This document shows positions 23,772-31,740 of a stretch of 44,621 nt of DNA, piece after piece. Origin of the DNA: Chloroflexota bacterium (GTDB taxonomy: Bacteria; Chloroflexota; Limnocylindria; P2-11E); the NCBI GenBank assembly GCA_005883625.1, contig VBDU01000067.1, positions 1 to 44,621 of the forward strand. Direction: 5' to 3'. How positions within the stretch are numbered: the first letter of the stretch is position 1; each line of letters starts with the position of its first letter. The translations under genes were made by a program, and so were the position numbers. Under the pieces are notes generated by a model. That model did no database searches. It had not been told where the DNA came from and saw only the letters and a list, made by a program, of their open reading frames with translations.

Positions 23772-23811
23772 GCCGAACCTGCGTGCAGGATCGTGACCCG
23801 GGCTAGCGGGC

Positions 23812-24120
23812 TTAGCGGATCCGGAAGCGGTTCCGCCCCTCCAGCTGCAGGACCTCGAAATCGTCGCTCCCGAGCTTGCGGTACGCGGCTTTCAGCTCCG
23901 CCATCACCTCGGCGATCTCGGGCACCTCTCGGAGCCGGTCGACGGCCTCGATCGGCTTCGGCGTCAGGATGAAGATCCGCATCTCCCCCCAGCCGGCCTC
24001 GTGGCCGTCGACCTTGCCGAGCTCGCCGAGCGTCGCGGCGACGCGACGCTCGATCGCGGCCATCTCCTGGTAGCTCCGGATCGACGAGCCGGGTACCTGG
24101 AGCACGAGCAGGTACTCCAT
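23812..24120 (-). CDS. Hypothetical protein, 102 residues
   Basis: A small alpha/beta protein without a recognised family. It starts MEYLLVLQVPGSS, has GWGEMRIFILTP in the middle and ends VLQLEGRNRFRIR. There is no signal peptide or membrane segment. It follows the DegT aminotransferase on the same strand by 36 bp and may be its last cotranscribed gene. The strand pattern suggests a ferredoxin-like or ACT-like fold, but this is a guess. Confidence 0.6.
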   Translation of the reverse strand: MEYLLVLQVPGSSIRSYQEMAAIERRVAATLGELGKVDGHEAGWGEMRIFILTPKPIEAVDRLREVPEIAEVMAELKAAYRKLGSDDFEVLQLEGRNRFRIR

Positions 24121-24156
24121 CGACGGGAGCCTATGTCGCCCACTACGCAGCGGGCG

Positions 24157-25320
24157 TTACGAAGCCGGATCGAGCTCCTCGCGCAGCGACTCAATCACGT
24201 AGGTCTGCTCGTCGTCTGTCATCGCCGCGAACAGCGGGATGAGCATCGTCGTTCGCGAGGCGTCCTCGGTGACCGGCAGAGCGACGCGGCCGACACGGTC
24301 CCGGTAGACCTGCTCGAGATGTGAGGCCATGACGCCCCGCCGCGTGGCGATGCCGCGCCGCAGCAGCCGAGCCATGAGCTCGTCGCGCTCGACGTGGGCG
24401 TCCTTGGTGAGCCGGAGGCAGTACGACTGGTACGTATGGGTGGCGTACGGAGGTACGGAGGGCACCGCGAGCCCCCCGATGCGGCCGAGCTCCCGGTCGT
24501 AGCGGTTGGCCTTCTCGACGCGGATGCGCAGGAGCTCGTCGAGCCGGCGGATCTGGACGAGGCCGATCGAGGCCTGGATGTCTGTCATGCGGTAGTTGAA
24601 GCCGAGCTCGTGGTACTCCTCGATGATCGGTCGGTCGGCCTTGTGGCGGTCGAGGTCCGAGACGCTCATCGCATGCGCCCGGAGCTTGCGCGCCTTGTCG
24701 GCGAGCGCGTCGTCGTCGGTCGTGATCATCCCGCCTTCGCCGGTGGTGATGACCTTGCGCGGGTGGAAGCTGAAGACGGTCTGGTGAGCGTTCGACCCGA
24801 CCTTGCGGCCCTTGTACGCGCCGCCGATCGCCGGCGCGGCGTCCTCGACGACGTCGACGCCGTGACGCTTGGCGACCTCGTTGATGGCGTCGATGTCGCA
24901 GGGCAGACCGATCTGGTCGACCGGCATGATCGCCTTCGTGCGCTTCGTGATGCGCTTTTCGATGTCGGCGGGATCGGCGTTGTACGTTCGCGGGTCGATC
25001 TCGCAGAAGACGACGGTCGCGCCGGTGTAGAGGATCGCGTTCGCCGACGCGATGAACGTGAACGACGGGACGATCACCTCGTCTCCCGGACCCACGCCGA
25101 GCGACGCGAGCGCGAGGTGCAGTCCGGTCGTGCACGAGGTCGTCGCGACGCCGTGCCTCGCGCCGACGTAGGCCGCGACCGCTTTCTCGAACTCCGCGAC
25201 CTTCGGACCCTGCGTGACCCAGCCGCTCTTGATCGAGTCGAACGGGGCCCGGGCTTCCTCCTCGCCGAGGGCCGGCTTGGTGATCGGGATGCTCATCTTC
25301 TTTCCTGCTTCGACCGTCAT
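24157..25320 (-). CDS. DegT/DnrJ/EryC1/StrS-family sugar aminotransferase
   Basis: A 387-residue PLP enzyme. K189 in FSFHPRKVITTGEGG is the PLP lysine and D160 in VVEDAAPAIGG the pyridine-nitrogen aspartate; TTSCTTGLHLAL and VIVPSFTFIASANA are the other fold marks. Members aminate keto-sugar nucleotides. ATG 25320 overlaps the epimerase stop by 4 bp (ATGA); ATG 25296 (MSIPITKP), preceded by AGGAAAG, is an equally good start. With the upstream NAD epimerase it could make a 4-amino or similar amino sugar, which is inferred. Confidence 0.9.
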   Translation of the reverse strand: MTVEAGKKMSIPITKPALGEEEARAPFDSIKSGWVTQGPKVAEFEKAVAAYVGARHGVATTSCTTGLHLALASLGVGPGDEVIVPSFTFIASANAILYTGATVVFCEIDPRTYNADPADIEKRITKRTKAIMPVDQIGLPCDIDAINEVAKRHGVDVVEDAAPAIGGAYKGRKVGSNAHQTVFSFHPRKVITTGEGGMITTDDDALADKARKLRAHAMSVSDLDRHKADRPIIEEYHELGFNYRMTDIQASIGLVQIRRLDELLRIRVEKANRYDRELGRIGGLAVPSVPPYATHTYQSYCLRLTKDAHVERDELMARLLRRGIATRRGVMASHLEQVYRDRVGRVALPVTEDASRTTMLIPLFAAMTDDEQTYVIESLREELDPAS

Positions 25321-26306
25321 GGCGCCGCCTCCGCTCGTTGATCGACCGCCGCGAGCTGCCCACGCCGCCAGGCGATGAGCGTCCGCAGACCCTCCTCGAG
25401 ACTCGTCCGCGCGCGGAACCCGAGGAGCTCCTCCGCGCGCCGGGGATCGCCGAAGCGCCGCGCCGGTAGCCCGCCCGCCGGCTGGGGCTGCCGCTCGATG
25501 CCGACGCTGCTGCCGGTGAGGCGGAGGAGGAGCTCGGCGAGGCGCTGCATCCGCGTCTCGACGCCGGTGCAGACGTTGACGATAGCGTCGGGAGCACCGT
25601 CCGCGCACGCGAGGAGGTTGGCCCGGGCGACGTCGGCGACGTGGACGAAGTCGGCGGATGCGGAGCCGTCGCCGTAGATCACGAGCGGCTCGCCGGCGTC
25701 GATGCGATCGAGCCAGCGAACGAGGACCTCGACGTAATTCGAGCGGATGTCCATCCGGGGCCCGTAGACGTTGAAGTACCGCAGCGCCGTCGTGTGCAGG
25801 CCACGCAGCTGCCCGAAGGCGCGCGCCAGCTGCTCGTTCGCCGCCTTCGCGGCGCCGTACACCGTCGTGCCCTCGAGCGGATGGTCTTCGTCGATCGGCA
25901 GGCGGCGCGGCTCGCCGTACACGACCGCACTAGACGCGAGCACCACGCGCGACACCTTCGCGTCGGCCGCGGCCTCGAGCACGTTGAACGTGCCGTCGAC
26001 CATGACCTCCTGGCATTCGCGCGGCGCTTCCTGGCAGCGCGTCCACCGGAGCGCCGCCTGGTGGAACACGACGTCGGTGCCCGCGAGGTTCGCGTGCACC
26101 GCCTCGCGGTCGCGGATGTCGATCTCCACGAGCCGCGCGCGGCCGGTCTTGAGCGCGGGCGCGAGGTTCGTGGGAACGCCGCGCACGAGCGCGTCGAGCG
26201 CGACGACCTCGCGCGCCCCGGCTCCGATCGCAGCGTCGACGATGTGCGAGCCGACCGTCCCGGCGCCGCCGGTCACGACGACGCGCGCGCCGGAGAGCGC
26301 GCTCAC
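25317..26306 (-). CDS. NAD-dependent epimerase/dehydratase (extended SDR)
   Basis: A 329-residue extended short-chain dehydrogenase. It has the NAD motif VVVTGGAGTVGSH, VVFHQAAL, the SSAVVYGEP serine strand and the catalytic Y-x-x-x-K in TTVYGAAKAANEQ, then LRYFNVYGPRMD. This is the UDP-glucose 4-epimerase-like group acting on nucleotide sugars. GTG 26306 overlaps the upstream gene by 4 bp and the stop overlaps the aminotransferase by 4 bp, so all three are coupled. Confidence 0.9.
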   Translation of the reverse strand: MSALSGARVVVTGGAGTVGSHIVDAAIGAGAREVVALDALVRGVPTNLAPALKTGRARLVEIDIRDREAVHANLAGTDVVFHQAALRWTRCQEAPRECQEVMVDGTFNVLEAAADAKVSRVVLASSAVVYGEPRRLPIDEDHPLEGTTVYGAAKAANEQLARAFGQLRGLHTTALRYFNVYGPRMDIRSNYVEVLVRWLDRIDAGEPLVIYGDGSASADFVHVADVARANLLACADGAPDAIVNVCTGVETRMQRLAELLLRLTGSSVGIERQPQPAGGLPARRFGDPRRAEELLGFRARTSLEEGLRTLIAWRRGQLAAVDQRAEAAP

Positions 26307-26770
26307 CTGACGGTCCGCTTCACGTTCACGGCGAGCGTCCTGCGGATCGTGCCGCGGTCCTCCGCGCCAAGCGCGGCCGCGACGGTCGCGAAGCGCGCGT
26401 GCCTGGTGGCCTCGTCGACCGACGGATCGGCCTTCGCCTCGAACGCGACGAGCCAGCCGTCCGCGGCCTTGCTGATGTGCGCGGCCACGTCGGCGTCGAC
26501 GAGCTGCTCGATCGCGCGCAGCGCGTCGGCGAGCCGCAGGAAGCGGAACGCGTGCGCGACCTGCGCGCCCGCGGGACCGACGCCGGCGACGGCGTCCGCG
26601 ATCGCCGTCTCCGCGTCGCCGGGAGCGACCGAGAACTTCTCGGGATCGAGGCCGGCCCTGCGGAGCGCCTCGGCGATCGCGGGATCGAGCGGCGTCAGGT
26701 CGCCGGGCGCCCGCGGAACGACGCGGAGCGACCGCTTCGCGGCCTGCGGCTTCTGGCCGAAGAGGTCCAT
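26303..26770 (-). CDS. Hypothetical protein, 155 residues
   Basis: A soluble protein that I do not recognise. It starts MDLFGQKPQAAKRSLRVVPR, contains AHAFRFLRLADALRAIEQLV and ends RTLAVNVKRTVR. It overlaps the epimerase start by 4 bp, so it is translated with the nucleotide-sugar genes. Composition is Ala-rich and typical of the window. It may be an accessory protein of this unit, or merely cotranscribed. Confidence 0.6.
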   Translation of the reverse strand: MDLFGQKPQAAKRSLRVVPRAPGDLTPLDPAIAEALRRAGLDPEKFSVAPGDAETAIADAVAGVGPAGAQVAHAFRFLRLADALRAIEQLVDADVAAHISKAADGWLVAFEAKADPSVDEATRHARFATVAAALGAEDRGTIRRTLAVNVKRTVR

Positions 26771-26788
26771 CGCGCGCAGCCTAGAGCC

Positions 26789-27295
26789 TCACGATGGCGT
26801 CATCGCGCCGAGGTACAGGACCTCGACCCGGTCGGTGATCGGCGCGAGTCGCTTTTTCCAGTCGGCGTCGTTCGTGACGAGTCCGGCGACTCCTGCGGTC
26901 AATCCGGTCGCGACGATCAGCGCATCGACCGAGGACAAGCGGTGATCGGCGCGCAACCCGGCCGCGACGATCGCCGTCGCGAGGTCCAGGCTCAGTACGG
27001 TCAGATTTGGAAAGTGCTCGAGGAAGCCGACGATCTCCGTCGCGATCTCCGTTCGGGGTTGTTCGAACGGGCGGACCAGGATCTCGGTCGCCGATATCGC
27101 CGACACGAAGGCCCGATTCCGGCCGGTAGCGACGAGGTCATCGACGATCGACGCGGCGACAACACCGACCGGACTGCCCTGGTACAGATACTCGATCAGG
27201 GTCGACGAGTCCAGAAGGAGGGCCGCCCCGGGTCGGATGCGAGCCGCGAGACCGTCCTTCAGCGTCTTTTCCGCGCGGAGACGGACCGTCGCCAT
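26789..27295 (-). CDS. PIN-domain toxin (VapC-like)
   Basis: A 168-residue PIN-domain RNase-like protein. The acidic metal ligands are visible in ALLLDSSTLIEYL, SAISATEILVRP, HRLSSVDALIVATGL and VTNDADWKK. About 20 residues precede the domain. VapC toxins cut tRNA or rRNA. ATG 27295 lies inside the preceding antitoxin gene, with a 37-bp overlap, which suggests coupled translation. Confidence 0.85.
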   Translation of the reverse strand: MATVRLRAEKTLKDGLAARIRPGAALLLDSSTLIEYLYQGSPVGVVAASIVDDLVATGRNRAFVSAISATEILVRPFEQPRTEIATEIVGFLEHFPNLTVLSLDLATAIVAAGLRADHRLSSVDALIVATGLTAGVAGLVTNDADWKKRLAPITDRVEVLYLGAMTPS

Positions 27296-27831
27296 TTCGC
27301 GACTCGTCGGCGAGACCGAGCTTTCTGCCCCGGGTCGGTCCGCACGCCGCGCTCGTCGAGCAGCCCCGATCGATGCGCGTCGGTGTGGCGCCCCATGAGC
27401 GCGAGCGACCGCCCGCAGATGTCGCACTTCGGCCAGCGCAGCTTCGGTTCGCTCACGTAGCGGTCCCAGGTCACTTCGGTCTGCGGATACGCGCGCTTCG
27501 AATCCTCGAACGTCAGCAAGCGCGTGCCGTCCTCGGCATAACGAGGGAAGGGCTCCCAGTCTTGGCGCTCCTTCTCGAGGTACGTCCGGACGTCCGCCTC
27601 GTCCTTCCAGAGAGTCGCGCCGATCCCCGCGTAGCTGCCGCGAATCTTGCGCAGGCGGACGACTTCCGGATCGGCGACGTCGAACGCGGCGACCAGCCGG
27701 TCTCCCGGCGCGAGGTGCATCCGCTCCACGATCCGGTCGGGGAGGGTCAGCTGATTGCGGTCGCGAAGCCTGACCTCGATGTCGACCGTGAGCGGTACGG
27801 CCCTGGCGGAGGGGCTGGCCGGCTTGCCCAT
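27259..27831 (-). CDS. AbrB/MazE-type antitoxin fused to a C2H2-like zinc motif
   Basis: A 190-residue protein. Residues 15-60 form a SpoVT/AbrB-like swapped-hairpin DNA-binding domain (DIEVRLRDRNQLTLPDRIVE, then LAPGDRLVAAF). A charged middle region follows. Near residue 137 comes WPKCDICGRSLALMGRHTDAHR, a C-x2-C-x9-H-x3-H arrangement able to bind zinc. The tail is strongly basic (RSRRRVAKWRRSVSARKRR). VapB antitoxins of AbrB type usually have about 70-90 residues, so this one is twice as long. The antitoxin-first order and overlap with the PIN gene support a VapBC module. Confidence 0.75.
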   Translation of the reverse strand: MGKPASPSARAVPLTVDIEVRLRDRNQLTLPDRIVERMHLAPGDRLVAAFDVADPEVVRLRKIRGSYAGIGATLWKDEADVRTYLEKERQDWEPFPRYAEDGTRLLTFEDSKRAYPQTEVTWDRYVSEPKLRWPKCDICGRSLALMGRHTDAHRSGLLDERGVRTDPGQKARSRRRVAKWRRSVSARKRR

Positions 27832-27840
27832 CTGTCTAAG

Positions 27841-27862
27841 TTAGCGGGATTCTGATCCCTAA
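27841..27862. promoter_or_regulatory. Possible operator of the AbrB-PIN module
   Basis: GGGAT (27846-27850) and ATCCC (27855-27859) form an inverted repeat around TCTG, flanked by TTA (27841-27843) and TAA (27860-27862). It lies 10-31 bases upstream of the antitoxin ATG, where an autoregulatory site is expected. Confidence 0.4.
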
Positions 27863-27881
27863 GCAAGAGTCAGATTGCCGC

Positions 27882-28451
27882 TTAGGCGCGCCCCTCCGGA
27901 TCGGCCCGGTAGCGCAGGAGCGTCGCGGGCACGCCCGCGACGATCGCGCGGTCGGGCACGTCGTGCGTCACCACCGCGCTCGCGCCGACGATCGCGCCGG
28001 TGCCCACGGTGACGCCCGGGAGGAGCACCGCGTTCACGCCGATGTCGGCCCACCGGCCGACGCGCACCGGCTTGATCACGAGGTCCGTCTGGATGATCGG
28101 CACGTCGATCGGGTCGCCGGTGTGCTCGCTGCCCAGGACCTTCGCGCCGGGACCCCAGCCGACGTACTCGCCGAGTACGTCGCCGATCTCGAAGGTGTGC
28201 GGGTGGAGCACGAGGACGCCGAGGCCGACGCGGACGCCGTGGCCGAACGAGCGGCAGAGGGCGCGCAGGAGAAGTCGCCGCTCGCGCGCGCCGGCCGCGC
28301 TGTCACGCCACAGCGCTCCGGAGTAGCGCTCGAGGAGCTCCTCGCGCGTATGGGCCTCGCGGAGGCGCGCGGACTCCGCGATCTCCGCGTCGTCGTCTCG
28401 CGCGACCTGCTGGACGCCATGGACGGCCTTGACGGTTCGCCCGGTGGTCAC
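27882..28451 (-). CDS. Left-handed beta-helix (hexapeptide) acetyltransferase
   Basis: A 189-residue protein whose C-terminal half carries hexapeptide turns: RVGLGVLVLHPHTFEIGDVLG, VRVGRWADIGVNAVLLPG, TVGTGAIVGASAVVTHDVP and AIVAGVPATLL. This is the usual ending of O- or N-acetyltransferases of glycan clusters. The N-terminal 90 residues are helical. GTG 28451 overlaps the aminotransferase stop by 4 bp. It is the last gene of the seven-gene unit and may acetylate the amino group set by the aminotransferase, or a glycan hydroxyl. Confidence 0.85.
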   Translation of the reverse strand: MTTGRTVKAVHGVQQVARDDDAEIAESARLREAHTREELLERYSGALWRDSAAGARERRLLLRALCRSFGHGVRVGLGVLVLHPHTFEIGDVLGEYVGWGPGAKVLGSEHTGDPIDVPIIQTDLVIKPVRVGRWADIGVNAVLLPGVTVGTGAIVGASAVVTHDVPDRAIVAGVPATLLRYRADPEGRA

Positions 28452-29584
28452 ATCGCCTTCATGAAGTCACGGACCGCACCCGCGACACGCTCGAGCTGCT
28501 CGTCGGTGAGCTCCGCGAACATCGGCAGGGAGAGCACCTCTTCCGCGACGCGCTCCGTGACCGGGAAGTCGCCCTGCCGGTAGCCGAGGAACTCCGCGGA
28601 CTGCTGGAGATGGATCGGGACGGGGTAGTGGATCTGCGTCCCGATGCCGCGATCGCCGAGGTACTTACGCAGCGCGTCGCGCCGGCCGCCGGGCACGCGG
28701 ACGGTGTACGTGTAGAAGACGTGACGGCGCGCGTCCGCGGGGATCTCCGGCGTGACGATCCCCGAGCCCGCGAGGCGCTCGTTGTACATGCGGGCGAGCG
28801 CGCGGCGCCGGTCGTTCCAGCGCTCGAGCCGCCGGAGCTTGATCCGGAGGATCGCGGCCTGGATCTCGTCGAGCCGCGCGTTGTAGCCGACCACCGGGTG
28901 GTAGTAGCGCGTCGATTGGCCGTGCTCGCGGAGCGCGCGGAGCTCGTCGGCGAGGCGGTCGTCATTCGTCGTGATGCTCCCCGCCTCTCCATACGCCCCG
29001 AGGTTCTTGCTGCAATAGAAGGAGAAGCAGCCGACGCGGCCGCCCGCGCCCGCCTTGGTCCCGTCGTCGAGCAGCGCGCCGTGCGCCTGCGCGGCGTCCT
29101 CGATGACCGCGATGTTCCGGTCCTGCGCGATCTGGCGCAGCGGCTTGAGGTCGACGGTCCTGCCGTAGAGGTGCACCGGGATGATCGCCTTGGTCCGCGC
29201 CGTGATCGCGTTCGCGACGGCGGCGGGGTCCATGAGCATGGACCGCTCGTCGACGTCCACGAGGATCGGCCGCGCGCTCGCGTAGAGGATCGCCTCCACC
29301 GTCGCGAAGAACGTGTGCGACACGGTTATGACCTCGTCCCCGGGCGACACGCCGCAGGCGCGGATCGCGAGCTGTAGCGCGTCGGTCCCCGAGCCGACGC
29401 CGATCGAGTGCTTCGTGCCGATGTAGCTCGCGAACTCCTGGTCGAACGCGCGGACGTTCGGCCCGATGGTGAGCTGCATGCTCTCGAGGACCTCGTCGAT
29501 CGCGGCGCGGACCTCGTCGCGGATCGTCGCGTACTGCGCCTTGAGGTCGACGAGCGGGATCTCCTGCGTGACGACTGTGGTCAT
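28448..29584 (-). CDS. DegT/DnrJ/EryC1/StrS-family aminotransferase (WbpE/FdtB-like)
   Basis: A 378-residue PLP enzyme. K193 in FSFYCSKNLGAYGEAG is the PLP lysine; IPLVDLKAQYATI, GVGSGTDALQLAIRA and VIEDAAQAHGA mark the 3-aminotransferase subgroup (WbpE, FdtB, DesV-like). It would aminate C3 of a 3-keto nucleotide sugar, the product expected from the Gfo/Idh dehydrogenase at 30712-31740, with the N-acetyltransferase at 30122-30715 completing a 3-acetamido sugar. Its ATG 29584 has AGGATGACC upstream and lies 16 bp after the DinB-like gene. Confidence 0.92.
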   Translation of the reverse strand: MTTVVTQEIPLVDLKAQYATIRDEVRAAIDEVLESMQLTIGPNVRAFDQEFASYIGTKHSIGVGSGTDALQLAIRACGVSPGDEVITVSHTFFATVEAILYASARPILVDVDERSMLMDPAAVANAITARTKAIIPVHLYGRTVDLKPLRQIAQDRNIAVIEDAAQAHGALLDDGTKAGAGGRVGCFSFYCSKNLGAYGEAGSITTNDDRLADELRALREHGQSTRYYHPVVGYNARLDEIQAAILRIKLRRLERWNDRRRALARMYNERLAGSGIVTPEIPADARRHVFYTYTVRVPGGRRDALRKYLGDRGIGTQIHYPVPIHLQQSAEFLGYRQGDFPVTERVAEEVLSLPMFAELTDEQLERVAGAVRDFMKAM

Positions 29585-29600
29585 TGCACGGTCATCCTGG

Positions 29601-30125
29601 TCATGTTGTCGTCGCTCCTTCTTTCAGTGCCGCCTCGATGTGCTCGCGGTGGAAGCGGAAATGGTGGATGCCCGGCATGAAGAAATGCTTGCGGATCCCC
29701 TCGGGGCCGTCCGGCGCGAGGAGGTCGCGCTCGGGGAGCTTCGCGAGGCCCGCCATGAGCGCGCGATGAGCGCTCTCGAGCTCGGCGAAGCATTCGTCGA
29801 GCGGCCGGGCGTCGAACTCGCGCTGGCGCTCGGCGTTCAGCTCGTCGAGCGACACGGCCACGCCGTTGAACTGCCTGAGGTTGCTGCCCTCGGCCGGCCA
29901 GGGCGTGCCGGCGGCGATCTTCTCCGCGGCGTTCGCCGCGAGGCGCTGCCACATGGCCCAGTGCGCGATGAGGTCGCGGATCCGCCAGCCTGCCCCCTCG
30001 CCGAAGAACGGGCGGCCCAGATCCTCGCGCGAGAGCCCGCGCAACCGCGCGATCGCCTGCGCGTACTCGGAGTCGAAGAGCGCGAGCGCCTCCTGCTGTG
30101 AGGTCACGCCGGTCGTCGCGGTCAT
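29601..30125 (-). CDS. DinB/YfiT-like metal-binding protein
   Basis: A 174-residue helical protein. H55 in RDLIAHWAMWQRL and the C-terminal histidines H155, H159 and H162 (GIHHFRFHREHIEAAL) are placed as in the metal site of DinB/ClbS-like four-helix bundles. Relatives include thiol-dependent S-transferases and DNA-damage-induced proteins. It lies inside the nucleotide-sugar unit, overlapping the acetyltransferase stop by 4 bp (ATGA). Its role there is not readable. Confidence 0.8.
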   Translation of the reverse strand: MTATTGVTSQQEALALFDSEYAQAIARLRGLSREDLGRPFFGEGAGWRIRDLIAHWAMWQRLAANAAEKIAAGTPWPAEGSNLRQFNGVAVSLDELNAERQREFDARPLDECFAELESAHRALMAGLAKLPERDLLAPDGPEGIRKHFFMPGIHHFRFHREHIEAALKEGATTT

Positions 30126-30715
30126 CCGCTCTCTCCGCAGCGCGTGCAGCGAAGCTCGCCACCCGCCGCGGGACCGGTGTCAGAGCGCTCGCGCCCGCAG
30201 ACGCAGATCCAGGCGATCCGGCGCGCGGGGTTGCCGACGACGAGCGCGTGCGCCGGTACGTCGCGCGTGACGACCGCGCCCGCACCGATCATCGCGTACC
30301 GGCCGATCTCGAGGTCCGGCAGCACGATGGCGCCGGCGCCGATCGACGCCCCGCGCCGCACGGTCGTGTGGCCGAGCTCCCAGTCGGCGGCGGTCTGGAG
30401 CGAGCCGTCCGGGTTCGTCGCGCGCGGCCGCCGGTCGTTCGTGAAGACCACGTGCGGGCCGACGAACACGCCGTCCTCCACCGTCAGCCCTTCGAAGAGC
30501 GAGGCGTTGTTCTCGACCTTGCACCGGTCGCCGATCACGACGCCCGCGCCCACGTAGACGCCCTTGCCGATGTTGCACTCGCGGCCGATGCGCGCGCCCT
30601 CGCGGACCTGGGCGTGATGCCACACCCGCGTCCCGGCCGCGATGCGAGCGTCGCGCGCGACGACGGCGGTGTCGGCGATCGTTGCCGCACGCGCCTCCGG
30701 CTTCGTCGCCGTCAT
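30122..30715 (-). CDS. Nucleotide-sugar N-acetyltransferase (WbpD-like) with C-terminal zinc ribbon
   Basis: A 197-residue left-handed beta-helix protein. The hexapeptide rungs run from ATIADTAVVARDARIAAGT to GRYAMIGAGAVVTRDVPAHA, with WHHAQVREGARIG and NIGKGVYVGAGVVIG as in WbpD. The C-terminus has C-x-C and C-x2-C pairs (WICVCGRE, RCTRCGES), a small zinc ribbon seen in related acetyltransferases. It should acetylate the C3 amine made by the DegT enzyme. ATG 30715 overlaps the dehydrogenase stop by 4 bp. Confidence 0.9.
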   Translation of the reverse strand: MTATKPEARAATIADTAVVARDARIAAGTRVWHHAQVREGARIGRECNIGKGVYVGAGVVIGDRCKVENNASLFEGLTVEDGVFVGPHVVFTNDRRPRATNPDGSLQTAADWELGHTTVRRGASIGAGAIVLPDLEIGRYAMIGAGAVVTRDVPAHALVVGNPARRIAWICVCGRERSDTGPAAGGELRCTRCGESG

Positions 30716-31740
30716 GCGCGCACGGCCTCCGGGCGATACGCGACACGCGCGCCGCCCGAGCGGAGCGAGCGCATCCCGGCCTCGAGCACGCGCACGACCC
30801 GGAGTCCGGCCTCGCCGTCGCTGCGCGGCTTCTTGCCGTCGCGGATGCATTCGATGAAATGCCGCATCTCGAGCTGGAGCGCCTCGGTGACGTCGACGCG
30901 CGGGCTGTGGATGTCGCCGGCTCGGTAGCTGCGGCGCAGCTCCTCGCCCGAGAGCTTGTCCACGCCCTGGTCGTACAGCTTCACCTTCTCGACCGTCTGG
31001 ACGTCGTCGTACACGATCATCTTTCCGGAGCCGATGACCGTCATCGTGCGCAGCTTGCTCGGCGCGAGCCAGGAAAGATGCGCGTGCGCGATCGCGCCCG
31101 ATGGGAAGCCGATCATGAGGAAGACCACATCCTCGATCTCCGGCTGCACGAAGCACGCGCCGGTGGCCTGGATCCACGCCGGCTCCTCGTCGAGCCAGTA
31201 CAGCGTGATCGAGACGTCGTGCGGACCGAGGTCCCACAGGACGTTGATGTCGAATTGGTGGAGCCCGAGGTTGACGCGCTGGCTGTCGATGTACTGGACG
31301 CGCCCGATGCCGCCCTTGGCGAGGATCTCCTTCACCGCGACGACCGCGGGGTTGTACACGAAGGTGTGGCCGACCATGAGCGTGCGGCCGGCCTTCTCGG
31401 ACGCGCGCAGGATCGCCTCGGCATCGGCGACGTTCGGGGCGAGTGGTTTCTCGACGAAGACGTGCTTGCCGGCGGCGAAGGCTTCCTCGGCGAGCGTGCG
31501 GTGCGTGCCGACCGGCGTCGCGATGCACACGGCGTCGATCGCGCGGTCGGCGAAGAGCGCGCGATGGTCGGTGGTCGTCTTCAGCGCGGGGAACCGTTTG
31601 CGGATCGCCTCGAGCCGCTCGGGCGAGAGGTCCGCGACCGCCACGGGCTCGGCGCCGGGCGCCTCGCTCAGGTTGCGGACGAGGTTCGGGCCCCAGTAGC
31701 CCGCGCCGAGGACGGCGACGCGCAGGTTGCTCTCGGTCAT
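30712..31740 (-). CDS. Gfo/Idh/MocA nucleotide-sugar 3-dehydrogenase (WbpB/WlbA-like)
   Basis: A 342-residue NAD-dependent enzyme with AVLGAGYWGPNL (residues 9-20), an intact catalytic E-K-P at 97-99 (HVFVEKPLAPN), GHTFVYNPAV and DLGPHDVSI. The length and order fit dehydrogenases that oxidise C3 of a UDP- or dTDP-sugar in WbpB/WbpE/WbpD-type pathways. ATG 31740 overlaps the GNAT stop by 4 bp. Unlike the paralogue at 2298-3320, all catalytic residues are present. Confidence 0.92.
   Translation of the reverse strand: MTESNLRVAVLGAGYWGPNLVRNLSEAPGAEPVAVADLSPERLEAIRKRFPALKTTTDHRALFADRAIDAVCIATPVGTHRTLAEEAFAAGKHVFVEKPLAPNVADAEAILRASEKAGRTLMVGHTFVYNPAVVAVKEILAKGGIGRVQYIDSQRVNLGLHQFDINVLWDLGPHDVSITLYWLDEEPAWIQATGACFVQPEIEDVVFLMIGFPSGAIAHAHLSWLAPSKLRTMTVIGSGKMIVYDDVQTVEKVKLYDQGVDKLSGEELRRSYRAGDIHSPRVDVTEALQLEMRHFIECIRDGKKPRSDGEAGLRVVRVLEAGMRSLRSGGARVAYRPEAVRA

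Noticed and set aside
26303..27831. A defence island between the two sugar units
   Set aside because: Only one toxin-antitoxin pair and one unknown protein are present; no nuclease, helicase or other defence genes support an island.
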